64,000 nt of DNA from the NCBI GenBank assembly GCA_017417385.1, contig JAFPZF010000003.1:1-64000 (forward strand), written 5' to 3'. The notes beneath the pieces are model-generated. The model did not search any database. It saw nothing but the letters and a program-made list of their open reading frames with translations, and was not told where the DNA came from. This document shows positions 1 through 8,784 of this stretch, in pieces. A program made the translations under genes and the position numbers. Source of the DNA: Bacteroidales bacterium (lineage in GTDB: Bacteria > Bacteroidota > Bacteroidia > Bacteroidales > Marinilabiliaceae). Position 1 is the stretch's first letter; every line of letters begins with the position of its first letter.

Positions 1-121
1 ATGTCGGAGGAAAAGAGGTGAATAAGCGCATTGACTTCGTCGACCTTTCTCACGCTCGGCAATTTGCAAGCGCGCTTGCATTGCACTCGCTTAATCGAAA
101 GGGTGCAAATGCTTATACTCC
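1..121. repeat. 121-bp direct repeat, left copy (contains a nested hairpin)
   Basis: Bases 1-121 are repeated exactly at 2105-2225 and may extend left of the window. Inside is a hairpin unit (44-102): outer stem CCTTTC/GAAAGG, then a perfect 16-base palindrome TGCAAGCGCGCTTGCA at 65-80. It belongs to the hairpin family also found near 19.4, 24.0 and 30.7 kb. A further 9-bp perfect stem (GAGCGGGAT, 125-133, with 139-147) follows directly. Confidence 0.9.
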
Positions 122-175
122 ATGGAGCGGGATGGCATATCCCGCTCAACTGAGTCGTCGGAATTGTCGGCAGGG

Positions 176-250
176 GTCGGAGAATTTTTAAGCCTCACAC
201 AGAGTGCACGGAGGGCACGGAGAGGTCGCCTGACGACGACGGAGAGGGTA
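176..250. repeat. Intergenic repeat R, left copy
   Basis: A stretch of about 70 bases around the phrase CACACAGAGTGCACGGAGG recurs almost unchanged at 1985-2060 on the other side of the two membrane-protein genes, in the same orientation. A shorter part (CCTGACGGCGACGGAGAGG) occurs again at 261-280. The rest of the stretch to 533 holds short GGAATTGG-type repeats and GTCGTCGGA-rich sequence. I see no gene in it. Confidence 0.8.
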
Positions 251-533
251 CAGAGGTCTCCTGACGGCGACGGAGAGGGCGGAGCAATGAGCAATGATCA
301 ATGAGGAATTGGGAGGAGTCGTCGGAGTCGTCAGAGTCGTCGGAAGGGGGACGGGCGATTAGGAATTTGGAATGAGGTATTATCGGGGAATAATGGCAAG
401 AACAGGTGGCGGAGTTTTGCGAGGGGCAGTTTTTTGCATAAATTAGCGGACGGAAGGGCCACGGAAGGTGGAGGGAAACGGTGTGTGTGGCTGTATAAGT
501 CTAATACAGGTCTAATTTGATACGTGTAAGCGA
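251..533. other. Gene-free stretch upstream of the first membrane-protein gene
   Basis: Contains degenerate repeat R sequence, GTCGTCGGAGTCGTCAGAG microrepeats (about 312-345) and short AATTAGGAATTTGG-like words. The last 30 bases carry TCTAATACAGGTCTAA (499-514) followed by TTTGATAC. The same ACAGGTCTAATTTGA word precedes the second gene at 1190-1204, so it may carry the promoter of both. No reading frame here looks coding. Confidence 0.5.
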
Positions 534-1187
534 ATGGAGAAGATGGAGCTAAGGTGTAATAAGGTGAAACACATAGCGGGTTATGTTCTGCTATTGTTGT
601 TTATTTTGTTCTGTTGCTATGTAGTATGTTCGAAGTACATGGGCAACCATCCAGACGAGAATGCTATTGCTACAAGTCTTTTGATTGTTTTTATATTACT
701 TGCGATACTTGCCTTTTCTGTATTTACCTTTATTAGTGGATGGCAGCAATTAGTGGTGATAGACGAGGAGGGAATACAGACAACAAAGTGGAAAGTGCAG
801 TGGGATGATGTCGTATCATGTTACGTAGATTATGGGGCGCATAATTGTGCTCTGTTGGAAGTCCAAACAAATAGTAGTTTGTTAACTTATTCATACGACA
901 TAGACTGTACGAAATATGACAGGTTTGAGGTAGGGCATTTTATAGACAAGATGGCAGGGAGGAACGTGTTTGATATAGGAAAGTCAGCAGAGGAAAAGGG
1001 GAGTAACATTGCTTGGCTGGTAAGCGGCCTTGTGGGTTCAGCTGTGGCTTTGTTTGCAGACATTTTGATGAGAAATTATTGGTTAGGGATTCTTGTCGGA
1101 ATTGGTTTTGGGTTCGCAATTTATCGAGTGATAAAGAAGGCGTGGGTGAAGAGGGATTGGAAGAAGTGGAGGAAGGGAGTGGTGTGA
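534..1187 (+). CDS. Hypothetical four-TM membrane protein with PH-like middle domain (paralogue 1)
   Basis: A 217-residue protein I do not recognise by name. Two hydrophobic segments (about residues 14-33 and 45-68) are followed by a soluble stretch (about 72-148) that starts with VVIDEEGIQTTKWKVQWDDV. This resembles the beta-rich start of bacterial PH-like domains in small membrane proteins. Two more membrane segments (about 158-176 and 181-199) and a basic tail (KKAWVKRDWKKWRKG) end the protein. The start at MEKMELRC is chosen because the next gene begins with the same words. It is a clear paralogue of the next gene: the motif DRFEVGHFIDKMAGR is identical in both. No function can be assigned; the PH-like reading is inference from pattern. 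Confidence 0.75.
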   Translation: MEKMELRCNKVKHIAGYVLLLLFILFCCYVVCSKYMGNHPDENAIATSLLIVFILLAILAFSVFTFISGWQQLVVIDEEGIQTTKWKVQWDDVVSCYVDYGAHNCALLEVQTNSSLLTYSYDIDCTKYDRFEVGHFIDKMAGRNVFDIGKSAEEKGSNIAWLVSGLVGSAVALFADILMRNYWLGILVGIGFGFAIYRVIKKAWVKRDWKKWRKGVV

Positions 1188-1216
1188 TACAGGTCTAATT
1201 TGAAATGTATAAGACA

Positions 1217-1837
1217 ATGGAGAAGATGGAGCTAAGGTGTGAGAGTCGGAGGCATAAGCGCACGTTGGTTTGGATGGCTGTGGTGTGCGTGCTGGCGTCT
1301 ATCGCGCTGACGTTCGTGGATGTCGGTCTTGGTTTTGCGGTGCTATTGGGCTCTGGAATTGGCACGATATGCGCCTATTTTAGCATGGTCAACCATGAAG
1401 AAGAGATGCTCATAATAGACGAGAGGGGGATAAGGACGAACGAGTGGGAGGTCGAATGGGGTGAGGTAGTGGGATGTCATATAGGATATTATACGAACCG
1501 CAGTGCGCATCTTGTGGTGGTGCGTAAGGACGGGAAGTGGCTATTTTGTGCGATTGAATGGTTTAAGTTTGACAGGTTTGAGGTAGGGCATTTTATTGAC
1601 AAGATGGCGGGGCGGAAGATTTTTGACATAGGAAAGGCGGCGGAGACGAAAGGGAGTAACATTGCGATATTGAGTGCGGGGTTAGTATGTGTGGCTGGAG
1701 GTGTGTTATTGGGTAGGATGTTGAATGACTTAGTGATTGGGATAGTCGTAGGAGCAGTGTTGTCGGTGCCTGTGTATTACTGTGTGAAGAGGGCGTGGGA
1801 GGATAGGGAGTGGGATAAGTGGAGTGAAAAAGGCTAA
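1217..1837 (+). CDS. Hypothetical four-TM membrane protein with PH-like middle domain (paralogue 2)
   Basis: A 206-residue paralogue of the gene just upstream, separated by about 30 bases. It has the same layout: two N-terminal membrane segments, a soluble PH-like part beginning LIIDERGIRTNEWEVEWGEV, the shared DRFEVGHFIDKMAGR motif, then two membrane segments and a charged tail. An in-frame ATG exists 12 bases upstream (1205). I prefer 1217 because from there the protein aligns with the neighbour's MEKMELRC start. The repeated upstream word ACAGGTCTAATTTGA suggests the gene and its control region were duplicated together. The two copies have diverged a good deal outside the shared motif, so the duplication is not recent. 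Function unknown. Confidence 0.75.
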   Translation: MEKMELRCESRRHKRTLVWMAVVCVLASIALTFVDVGLGFAVLLGSGIGTICAYFSMVNHEEEMLIIDERGIRTNEWEVEWGEVVGCHIGYYTNRSAHLVVVRKDGKWLFCAIEWFKFDRFEVGHFIDKMAGRKIFDIGKAAETKGSNIAILSAGLVCVAGGVLLGRMLNDLVIGIVVGAVLSVPVYYCVKRAWEDREWDKWSEKG

Positions 1838-1984
1838 TAGAAGTCTAAGGTAGAGGGGGGAGAAGGGGAATAGCCTTAAAGAGGATGATATGTTGAAAAT
1901 GATAGGGGAATTATTGCGGATTGCCAGCAAGCAGAAGGGGAAGAGGAAGTAGAAATTAGGAATTGGCAATGAGGAATTAGGAGT

Positions 1985-2060
1985 CGCCGGAGAATTTTTA
2001 AGCCTCACACAGAGTGCACGGAGGACACGGAGAGGTCGCCTGACGGCGACGGAGAGGCGG
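1985..2060. repeat. Intergenic repeat R, right copy
   Basis: Near-identical to 176-250. It includes TCGCCTGACGGCGA, a short hairpin, and is followed by GGAATTAGGAATTGG words. Together with the 121-bp repeat it brackets the two paralogous membrane genes with direct repeats. Confidence 0.8.
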
Positions 2061-2104
2061 AGCAATGAGGAATTAGGAATTGGAAGTTGTCGGAGTGGTC
2101 GGAA

Positions 2105-2225
2105 ATGTCGGAGGAAAAGAGGTGAATAAGCGCATTGACTTCGTCGACCTTTCTCACGCTCGGCAATTTGCAAGCGCGCTTGCATTGCACTCGCTTAATC
2201 GAAAGGGTGCAAATGCTTATACTCC
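2105..2225. repeat. 121-bp direct repeat, right copy (nested hairpin)
   Basis: Exact copy of 1-121. Hairpin core 2148-2206, with the same palindrome and the same CCTTTC/GAAAGG outer stem. Flanking words (ATAAGC on the left, GCTTAT on the right) give a further outer stem. Confidence 0.9.
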
Positions 2226-2318
2226 GGCTTCGGGATTGACTTCGTCGACCTTTCTCTCGCTCGGCAATTGGAGCAAACTCCATTGCGCTCGCTTAATCGA
2301 AAGGGTGCAAATCCCGAA
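2226..2318. repeat. Nested hairpin repeat, third copy
   Basis: Same frame as the preceding copy (core 2249-2304, CCTTTC/GAAAGG), but the inner palindrome is GGAG-CAAA-CTCC and the outermost stem is TTCGGGATT/AATCCCGAA (9 of 9 paired). The copy next to it has GCATT/AATGC at that place, so both stems changed while pairing was kept. Confidence 0.8.
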
Positions 2319-2452
2319 GAACAGAGTCGTCAGAGTCGTCAGAGTCGTTGGAGATGACGGAAGGGGAAGCTCATGGGAGATGCTTTACTCAATGGAGCGA
2401 GAGGGAATATCCTGCTCGGCGAGGTGGCGGAGAGAAAAAAGTTTGCGAATTT

Positions 2453-2484
2453 TTTGCAAAATGTAAAGAGAATGAGTAATTTTG
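2453..2484 (+). promoter_or_regulatory. Bacteroidota-type promoter of the rimP-nusA-infB operon
   Basis: A perfect -7 box TAATTTTG (2477-2484, consensus TAnnTTTG) lies 20 bases after a TTTG (2453-2456) that fits the -33 element. The expected start of transcription is near 2491, giving a leader of about 70 bases that contains the hairpin at 2515-2538. Confidence 0.6.
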
Positions 2485-2514
2485 CGCTACTCATATAGGC
2501 ATTAATTGATGCGG

Positions 2515-2538
2515 ATAGGGGACTCGGGAGTCCCCTAT
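2515..2538 (+). promoter_or_regulatory. Leader hairpin in front of rimP
   Basis: ATAGGGGACT pairs perfectly with AGTCCCCTAT around a CGGG loop and is followed by TTTTGTTA. It lies between the promoter and the rimP start, so it could act as an attenuator, an RNA-stability element or a leaky terminator. Its role is inference. Confidence 0.6.
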
Positions 2539-2562
2539 TTTGTTATAAGGGCAGGCATAAAG

Positions 2563-3036
2563 ATGATTACAGAGGCGAAGGTCAGAGAGCTGATAGAGGG
2601 CAAAGTCGAGGCTGACGGGTACTTCATAGTAGAGGTGTCGGTGTCGGCGGGTAACGACATACGGATAGTAGTCGACAGCGAGAATGGGGTGCCGATCTCG
2701 TACTGTGAGGAGATAGACGCGCTCGTCGAGACGTCGCTGAACAGGGACGAGGAGGACTATTCGCTGGAGGTCTCGAGTGCGGGGATAGGCACGGAGCTGA
2801 AGGTGATGGGGCAGTTCATGAAGAACATAGGGAACAAGGTCGAGGTGACGATGCCGAACGGAGCGTGGGTGCGAGGCGTATTGGTCAGTGCCGACGAGGA
2901 AGGATTTGAGATAGAGACGGAGGAGAAGCGAAAGGTCGAGACGGAGAGCGGGAAGAAGGTGAACCAGATAGTGAAGGAGACACATCGCTACGAGCGCAAG
3001 GACATACGTAGCGTCAAAGATATAGTAGAGTTCTAA
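2563..3036 (+). CDS. rimP: Ribosome maturation factor RimP
   Basis: A 157-residue cytoplasmic protein needed for maturation of the 30S ribosomal subunit. The N-terminal half carries the family's usual words (DGYFIVEVSV, IRIVVDSENGVPI, YCEEIDALVE, YSLEVSSAGI). The C-terminal half is the small beta domain (VEVTMPNGAWVRGVLV). The length is typical of the family. An in-frame start exists at 2506 but would translate the leader hairpin, so I take ATG 2563 (MITEAKVRELIE). It is the first gene of the conserved rimP-nusA-infB cluster, 30 bases before nusA, under the promoter at 2453-2484. Confidence 0.93.
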   Translation: MITEAKVRELIEGKVEADGYFIVEVSVSAGNDIRIVVDSENGVPISYCEEIDALVETSLNRDEEDYSLEVSSAGIGTELKVMGQFMKNIGNKVEVTMPNGAWVRGVLVSADEEGFEIETEEKRKVETESGKKVNQIVKETHRYERKDIRSVKDIVEF

Positions 3037-3066
3037 AAAGTACGCAAAAACGAAGAGAAGCGAACT

Positions 3067-4302
3067 ATGGAGAATATAAATTTGATAGACACATTTGCCG
3101 AGTTCAAGGAGCTGAAGAGCATTGACAGGGCTACGATGGTCCGCATCTTGGAGGATGCGTTTCGTGGGGTGTTGGTGAAGCAGTATGGCACGGATGCGAA
3201 CTTCAACATCATCATCAACACGGACAAGGGGGATTTTGAGATATGGCGTAACAGGATCGTGGTCGAGGACGACAAGCTGGTCGATCCGAACACGGAGATA
3301 GCACTCAGCGAGGCCAAGAAGATCGAGAGCGACTTTGAGGTCGGAGAGGAAGTGACGGACGAGGTGAAGTTGAAGGACTTCGGTCGTCGAGCGATATTGA
3401 GTTTGAAGCAGAATCTGGCGGGACTTGTCATGGAGAGGGAGAAGGACAACCTCTTCGAGAAGTACAAGGAGAAGATAGGTCAGATAATCACGGGCGAGGT
3501 ATATCAGGTGTGGAAGCGCGAGGCGCTCGTACGCGATGACGATGGCAACGACCTGATATTGCCGAAGACGGAGCAGATCCCGGCGGACTACTTCAGGAAG
3601 GGAGACACCGTCAGGGCTGTAGTCTCGAGGGTAGAGTTCAAGAACAACAGTCCGCTCGTCATCATATCGAGGACGAGTCCAGTATTCCTTGAGAGACTGT
3701 TTGAGGCTGAGGTGCCGGAGGTCTTTGACGGGCTCATCACGATCAAGAAGATAGTGAGGATGCCGGGCGAGAGGGCGAAGGTAGCCGTCGAGTCGTATGA
3801 CGACAGGATTGACCCGGTCGGAGCGTGTGTCGGCATGAAGGGTGCGAGAATCCACTCGATAGTCAGGGAGCTCAAGAACGAGAACATCGACGTCATCAAC
3901 TACACGAGCAATGCACAGCTGTTCATCCAGAGGGCGTTGAACCCGGCGAAGATCAACAAGATCCAGATTGACGAGGAGCAGCATAAGGCCGAGGTCTATC
4001 TGAACGCCGAGGAGGTCTCGATGGCGATAGGCAAGGGCGGATCTAACATCAAGCTGGCTATCCAGTTGACGGGATATGACATCGACGTCTTCAGGGAGCA
4101 GGCGATAACGGAGGAGGACGTCAAGCTCGAGGAGTTTGCGGACGAGATTGATGGATGGGTAATCGACGCGTTGAAGGCGATAGGCTGTGACACGGCGAAG
4201 TCGGTCATCGAGCTCGGATTTGACGAGTTGTCGAAGCGAACGGATCTCGAGGACGAGACGATAGAGGACGTGCTGAACGTCTTGAAGGCGGAGTTCGAAT
4301 GA
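3067..4302 (+). CDS. nusA: Transcription termination/antitermination factor NusA
   Basis: A 411-residue RNA polymerase-binding factor that modulates pausing, termination and antitermination. In order: the N-terminal polymerase-binding domain (about 1-130, starting MENINLIDTFAEFKELKSID), an S1 RNA-binding domain (about 135-200, IGQIITGEVYQVW), KH1 (about 230-300, with VGACVGMKGARIHSI) and KH2 (about 305-370, with MAIGKGGSNIKLA). A short helix-hairpin-like tail (about 380-411) follows. There are no E. coli-style double acidic repeats, as is usual outside Gammaproteobacteria. It sits 30 bases after rimP. A gap of 253 bases, longer than expected inside this operon, follows before infB. Confidence 0.95.
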   Translation: MENINLIDTFAEFKELKSIDRATMVRILEDAFRGVLVKQYGTDANFNIIINTDKGDFEIWRNRIVVEDDKLVDPNTEIALSEAKKIESDFEVGEEVTDEVKLKDFGRRAILSLKQNLAGLVMEREKDNLFEKYKEKIGQIITGEVYQVWKREALVRDDDGNDLILPKTEQIPADYFRKGDTVRAVVSRVEFKNNSPLVIISRTSPVFLERLFEAEVPEVFDGLITIKKIVRMPGERAKVAVESYDDRIDPVGACVGMKGARIHSIVRELKNENIDVINYTSNAQLFIQRALNPAKINKIQIDEEQHKAEVYLNAEEVSMAIGKGGSNIKLAIQLTGYDIDVFREQAITEEDVKLEEFADEIDGWVIDALKAIGCDTAKSVIELGFDELSKRTDLEDETIEDVLNVLKAEFE

Positions 4303-4555
4303 ACACGCTGAGAGGCAGCAGGGCTTGGCGAGTAGGGGCGGTATGAAAGCCGCCAGAGGGTGACCAGAGGAGAAGGCACGTCGGCATCAGTACTCGCACG
4401 AAGAGAGTTCTGCGAACCGCGGAAGCGGAGTAACAGACAGAGTTGTGGGGCGGCGGCATCGGTCGAGGAGACGTGAGGTCTTCGGAGGAAGGAAATAGAG
4501 CGGTGTCCGGGAGCGTCATGACAAAACAAACAAAGGAAAGGAGAATAAAACAGAC
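4303..4555. other. Gene-free gap between nusA and infB
   Basis: 253 bases with no convincing reading frame. I see a small GGCGG/CCGCC stem near 4338-4355 and a purine-rich end with AAAGGAAAGGAGAATAA about 10 bases before the infB ATG, an unusually good ribosome-binding site for this phylum. No promoter box was recognised. It could be an infB leader RNA. Confidence 0.4.
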
Positions 4556-7363
4556 ATGGCAGGAGGAAAAAGAATACAGGCTTTAGCTACGGAATTCAAT
4601 GTCGGCATACAGACGATCATTGACTTCCTGCAGGGACATGGTGCGACGGAAGAGCTTAAACCGACCTCGAAGGTCACCGATGAGCAGTACAACATGCTCG
4701 CCAAGGAGTACAACAAGGACAAGGAGGCGAAGCAGGAGGTAGAGAGCATACCGGAGATAACGACGAAGGGGAAGAAGGACGAGATAGTATCACTCCAGGA
4801 GGAGAGCAAGATAGACGGGAGCAAGCCGACCATCCAGGGTCCGAAGATCCTCGGGAAGGTCGATGTCAGCCAGTTCAGCTCGAAGAGGGGCGACAAGAAG
4901 CCACAGGGCAACGGGCCGAAGCCACAGGGAAATGGACAGAACGGCAAGAGGGATGACCGCGACAGGAAGCGAGGGAACGACAACTGGCAGAAGAGGGACA
5001 ACGAGCAGAGGCAGCAGCCGAAGCCAGCGCCAGCGCCTCAGCAGTCAGCGCCGACGCCTGCGCCAGTCAAGGCAGTCAGCGAGCAGCCGAAGGTGACGAA
5101 CGTCGCAGAGCAGAAAGTCGAGACTCCGGCACCGCAGGTCAGGGAAGAGGAGGAAGTCTTCAGACTCGAGAAGACCGCGCTGACAGGTCCGACAGTCCTC
5201 GGCAAGATAGAGTTGCCAGTCGAGAAGAGTGGTGACAGAGGAGGGAAGAAGAAGAGGCAGAGGATCCAGAAGAACGGCGAGAAGGTCGACGTCTCGAGCA
5301 AGCAGACCATAGACCAGGTCAACAGCACCCTCAACAAGGAGAAGAACAAGCAGCGGAAGGAGCAGCAGAGGCAGCAACAGCAGCAGAACCCTGCAGCCGG
5401 AGGACGCAAGGACAAGCCGAAGAAGGACAAGGTCAAGAACAAGGAGCAGAGGCAGGAGATAAACGAGGAGGATGTCCAGAAGCAGGTCAAGGAGACCCTG
5501 GCAAGGCTGACAGCCAAGGGCCACAAGACCACGACATCCAAGCATAACAGGGATAAGCGCGAGGCCGTCCGCCAGAGGATGGAGGAGGAGAACGAGCGCC
5601 TCGAGGAAGAAAAGAAGATACTGAAAGTCACGGAGTTCGTGACGGCGAGCGAATTTGCGAACATGATGAATGTCCCGGTGAACCAGGTCATCTCGACATT
5701 CATGACGCTCGGCATGTTCGTCTCGATCAACCAGAGACTCGATGCGGAGACGATGAGTCTTGTCGCAGAGGAGTTCGGATACAAAGTAGAGTTCATCAGC
5801 GTCGAGAATGCTCATGAGGTTGAGGAAGAGGAGGACGACGAGGAGAGCCTCGAGGAGCGTCCGCCGATCGTCACCGTCATGGGACACGTCGATCACGGTA
5901 AGACATCGTTGCTCGACTACATCAGGAACACCAACGTCATATCTGGCGAGGCTGGTGGCATCACGCAGCACATCGGTGCGTATAGCGTGACGCTCGACAG
6001 CGGTAGGCACATCACGTTCCTCGACACCCCAGGTCACGAGGCCTTCACGGCGATGCGTGCACGTGGTGCGCAGGTCACGGACGTAGCCATCATCATCATA
6101 GCTGCGGACGACAGCATAATGCCACAGACAATAGAGGCCATCAACCATGCGTCGGCGGCAGGGGTGCCGATAGTCTTCGCCATCAACAAGATAGACAAGC
6201 CGGGAGCTAACCCAGACAAGATCAGGGAGGCATTGGCGAACATGAACTATCTCGTCGAGGAGTGGGGCGGACAGTATCAGTGCCAGGAGATAAGTGCGAA
6301 GAAGGGCATCAACGTCGACAAGTTGCTGGAGAAGGTACTTCTCGTAGCCGACTTGCTCGAACTGAAGGCTAATCCGAGCAGGAGTGCGATGGGCAACGTC
6401 ATAGAGTCGTCGCTCGACAAGGGACGTGGCTACGTAGCGACGTTGCTGGTCAGGAATGGCACCCTCAAGACAGGCGACATGATGGTCTGCGGTTCGTATT
6501 ACGGACGCGTAAAGGCCATGTTCAACGAGAGAAACCAGAAAGTCGAGCAGGCTGGTCCGTCAGAGCCGGTGCTTGTCCTCGGACTGAACGGTGCTCCGCA
6601 GGCAGGCGAGAAGTTCAACGTCTTCGCAGACGAGAAGGAGGCTAAGGACGTAGCGAACAAGAGAGACCAGCTGCAGAGAGAGTTTGCGATGAGGGCGAAG
6701 CCGCACATCACGCTCGAGGAGATCGGACGCAGGAAGGCCCTGGGCAACTTCCAGGAGCTCAACGTAGTCGTCAAGGGCGATGTCGATGGATCGGTAGAGG
6801 CATTGAGCGACTCGCTCATCAAGCTGTCGACCGAGGAGATCCAGGTCAACGTCATCCACAAGGCAGTCGGACAGATCTCGGAGACCGATATATTGCTGGC
6901 AGCGGCGTCGAATGCCGTCGTCGTCGGATTCCAGGTGCGTCCGTCGGCAGCAGCGAGGAAGCTCGCCGAGAGGGAGAAGATCGATATCCGCCTATACTCA
7001 ATCATCTACGATGCGATAGAGGAGATCAAGTCCGCAATGGAGGGCATGCTCTCGCCGGAGATCAAGGAGCAGGTCACGGGCAACCTCGAGATCAAGGAGA
7101 CATTCAAGATATCGAAGGTCGGAACCATTGCAGGCTGCTTCGTCAACGAAGGCAAGGTCAAGAGCAAGAGCAAGGTCAGGATCATACGCGATGGTATCGT
7201 GCTTCACACGGGTGTCCTCGAGAGCTTGAAGAGGTTCAAGGACGACGTCAAGGAAGTCGTAGCCGGACTCGAGTGCGGTCTGAATGTCCAGGGCTTCAAC
7301 GACCTGCAGGTTGGTGACGTCATCGAGGCATACGAGGAGATAGAGGTTGCGAGGAAGCTGTAG
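4556..7363 (+). CDS. infB: Translation initiation factor IF-2
   Basis: A 935-residue GTPase that brings initiator tRNA to the ribosome. The first 70 residues form the IF-2 N-terminal domain ([19 protein letters not shown]). About residues 90-340 form a long Lys/Gln/Pro-rich, low-complexity linker. Next come the G domain with G1 GHVDHGKTS (about 443-451), DTPGHEAF (about 490) and NKID (about 542), and the domain II-IV region with DVDGSVEAL and the final [14 protein letters not shown]. The length is normal for Bacteroidota, which have extended linkers. It is the last gene of the rimP-nusA-infB cluster, followed by a terminator at 7401-7437. Confidence 0.96.
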   Translation: MAGGKRIQALATEFNVGIQTIIDFLQGHGATEELKPTSKVTDEQYNMLAKEYNKDKEAKQEVESIPEITTKGKKDEIVSLQEESKIDGSKPTIQGPKILGKVDVSQFSSKRGDKKPQGNGPKPQGNGQNGKRDDRDRKRGNDNWQKRDNEQRQQPKPAPAPQQSAPTPAPVKAVSEQPKVTNVAEQKVETPAPQVREEEEVFRLEKTALTGPTVLGKIELPVEKSGDRGGKKKRQRIQKNGEKVDVSSKQTIDQVNSTLNKEKNKQRKEQQRQQQQQNPAAGGRKDKPKKDKVKNKEQRQEINEEDVQKQVKETLARLTAKGHKTTTSKHNRDKREAVRQRMEEENERLEEEKKILKVTEFVTASEFANMMNVPVNQVISTFMTLGMFVSINQRLDAETMSLVAEEFGYKVEFISVENAHEVEEEEDDEESLEERPPIVTVMGHVDHGKTSLLDYIRNTNVISGEAGGITQHIGAYSVTLDSGRHITFLDTPGHEAFTAMRARGAQVTDVAIIIIAADDSIMPQTIEAINHASAAGVPIVFAINKIDKPGANPDKIREALANMNYLVEEWGGQYQCQEISAKKGINVDKLLEKVLLVADLLELKANPSRSAMGNVIESSLDKGRGYVATLLVRNGTLKTGDMMVCGSYYGRVKAMFNERNQKVEQAGPSEPVLVLGLNGAPQAGEKFNVFADEKEAKDVANKRDQLQREFAMRAKPHITLEEIGRRKALGNFQELNVVVKGDVDGSVEALSDSLIKLSTEEIQVNVIHKAVGQISETDILLAAASNAVVVGFQVRPSAAARKLAEREKIDIRLYSIIYDAIEEIKSAMEGMLSPEIKEQVTGNLEIKETFKISKVGTIAGCFVNEGKVKSKSKVRIIRDGIVLHTGVLESLKRFKDDVKEVVAGLECGLNVQGFNDLQVGDVIEAYEEIEVARKL

Positions 7364-7400
7364 GGCTGTGTCCACCTCTAGAGACAAATAAAAATGTTAT

Positions 7401-7437
7401 TGCCTGCTTGTGGGGAGACCGCGAGCAGGCATTTTTC
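7401..7437 (+). terminator. Rho-independent terminator after infB
   Basis: TGCCTGCT (7401-7408) pairs with AGCAGGCA (7424-7431), followed by TTTTTC. It ends 12 bases before the next gene, so some read-through into the permease is possible. Confidence 0.75.
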
Positions 7438-7448
7438 ATAGAGAGTAA

Positions 7449-8696
7449 ATGAGCGAGAAGAAGAATAACGGGTGGCGTTTCGTCCCGAGCCTTTATCTAT
7501 ATCAAGGCATACCGAGTTGTGTCGTGATGCAGACAGCGACGTTGATGTATGCGTCGATGGGGGTAGAGAAGTCGTCGTTTGCATTTTGGACGAGCATAGT
7601 CAGCCTGCCGTGGACGCTGAAGCCACTATTGTCTCCGGCCGTGGAGCGATATGGGACCAAGCGGAGCTGGGTGCTATGGACCGAGGTGATAATGGGTGTG
7701 TTGTTCGTATTGCTAGGCTTGTCGATGACGGGCTCGAACTTCTACAGCATGAGCCTGATCATGATGGGGATAGTTGCCGTTTTCTCGTCGATGCATGATG
7801 CGGCGTGTGACGGTTATTACATGATGGCGCTGGACCAGAAGCAGCAGTCCTTTTTCGTCGGGATACGGTCCACATTCTACCGGATAGCGACGATAGCGTC
7901 GACGGGGTTGATACCGTTCGTAGCTGGTAGCCTGAGCGAAGGCACAGGAGACGGGTATGGATGGAGTGTCGCGTTGATAGGCGCTGGTGTCGTCCTGATG
8001 CTACTATGGGGATATAACAATGTCGGAGTCCCGAAGATCAAGGAGGAGACAGGGCGTCAGGACAATGGGCTCGAGATATTCTGGAGGGCGTTGAAGTCGT
8101 TCTTCACCCATGAGGGAGTCGTCGCGGCAGTGTCGTTTTTCCTTTTGTACAGACTCGGTGAGGCGTTCTTGACGAAGGTGCTGACAGCGTTCCTTGTAGA
8201 TGCGAGGGAGAATGGTGGCATCGGGCTGAGTGTCGAGGCGTGCGGGATAGTATATGGGACGGCTGGAGTCTTTTCGCTCGTCGTAGGCGGGATATTAGGA
8301 GGCTTGGCGGCTGCGAAGTATGGGCTGAAGAGAGTGATATGGGTGATGGCAATCGCGATGAACCTGCCGAATCTCGGGTACGTCTTGCTGGCGCACTATC
8401 AGCCAATGGCGGACAGCGCATGGGTATGGACAGCAGTCATAGTCGAGCAGTTCGGATACGGGTTCGGCTTTGCGGCGTACATGCTCTACATGTTGCGGTA
8501 CGTCGGTCAGGCCGAGTATAAGGCGGCGGAGTACAGTGTCGGGACAGCGTTGATGACACTGGGACTGCTGTTGCCGGGTATGGGAGCCGGATGGCTGTGT
8601 GAGGCAGTCGGGTATGAGTATTTCTTCGTAGTCGCATTGGCGCTGACGATACCGGGCATGCTCGTCATAACACAGTTGCGATGGGGCGAGAAGTGA
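7449..8696 (+). CDS. AmpG-like MFS permease
   Basis: A 415-residue, roughly 12-TM inner-membrane transporter of the major facilitator superfamily. The opening words (PSLYLYQGIPSCVVMQTATL, then SLPWTLKPLLSPAVERYGTK) match the AmpG/muropeptide permease branch, which imports anhydro-muropeptides for cell-wall recycling. The KPLLSP-type loop after TM2 is the best cue. Substrate specificity cannot be read from the sequence; other members of this branch are uncharacterised. It starts 85 bases after infB stops, with a terminator between. It ends at a shared bidirectional terminator facing the minus-strand sugar operon. Confidence 0.75.
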   Translation: MSEKKNNGWRFVPSLYLYQGIPSCVVMQTATLMYASMGVEKSSFAFWTSIVSLPWTLKPLLSPAVERYGTKRSWVLWTEVIMGVLFVLLGLSMTGSNFYSMSLIMMGIVAVFSSMHDAACDGYYMMALDQKQQSFFVGIRSTFYRIATIASTGLIPFVAGSLSEGTGDGYGWSVALIGAGVVLMLLWGYNNVGVPKIKEETGRQDNGLEIFWRALKSFFTHEGVVAAVSFFLLYRLGEAFLTKVLTAFLVDARENGGIGLSVEACGIVYGTAGVFSLVVGGILGGLAAAKYGLKRVIWVMAIAMNLPNLGYVLLAHYQPMADSAWVWTAVIVEQFGYGFGFAAYMLYMLRYVGQAEYKAAEYSVGTALMTLGLLLPGMGAGWLCEAVGYEYFFVVALALTIPGMLVITQLRWGEK

Positions 8697-8723
8697 CCCT
8701 GACGCAGATAGAAACGGACATCA

Positions 8724-8762
8724 AAAAACGGGAGACACTGCCGAGGCGGTGCTCCCGTTTTT
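8724..8762. terminator. Bidirectional terminator between convergent genes
   Basis: AAAAACGGGAG pairs with CTCCCGTTTTT (11 bp), with an inner stem CACTGCC/GGCGGTG. The T and A tracts on either side let it serve both the permease and the convergent transporter gene. Confidence 0.85.
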
Positions 8763-8784
8763 CACTAACCACTATAAAACTACT

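Noticed and set aside
122-304. Short frames in the repeat-rich gaps (for example 122-304, 91-294 and 2080-2466)
   Set aside because: They run through repeats, have skewed Ser/Arg/Pro composition and no family pattern or consistent start signal.
44-2304. CRISPR-like reading of the repeated hairpins at both ends of the 0-2.5 kb region
   Set aside because: Copies are few, unevenly spaced, palindromic and variable at the stems, with no spacers of constant length and no cas genes.
2491-3984. Minus-strand open frame of 497 codons opposite rimP and nusA
   Set aside because: It spans two well-supported genes in antisense. Its Arg/Leu-rich composition results from the strand's base bias.
5045-6148. 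Minus-strand frames opposite infB
   Set aside because: The infB frame has all G-domain motifs; the antisense frames reflect the low-complexity linker.
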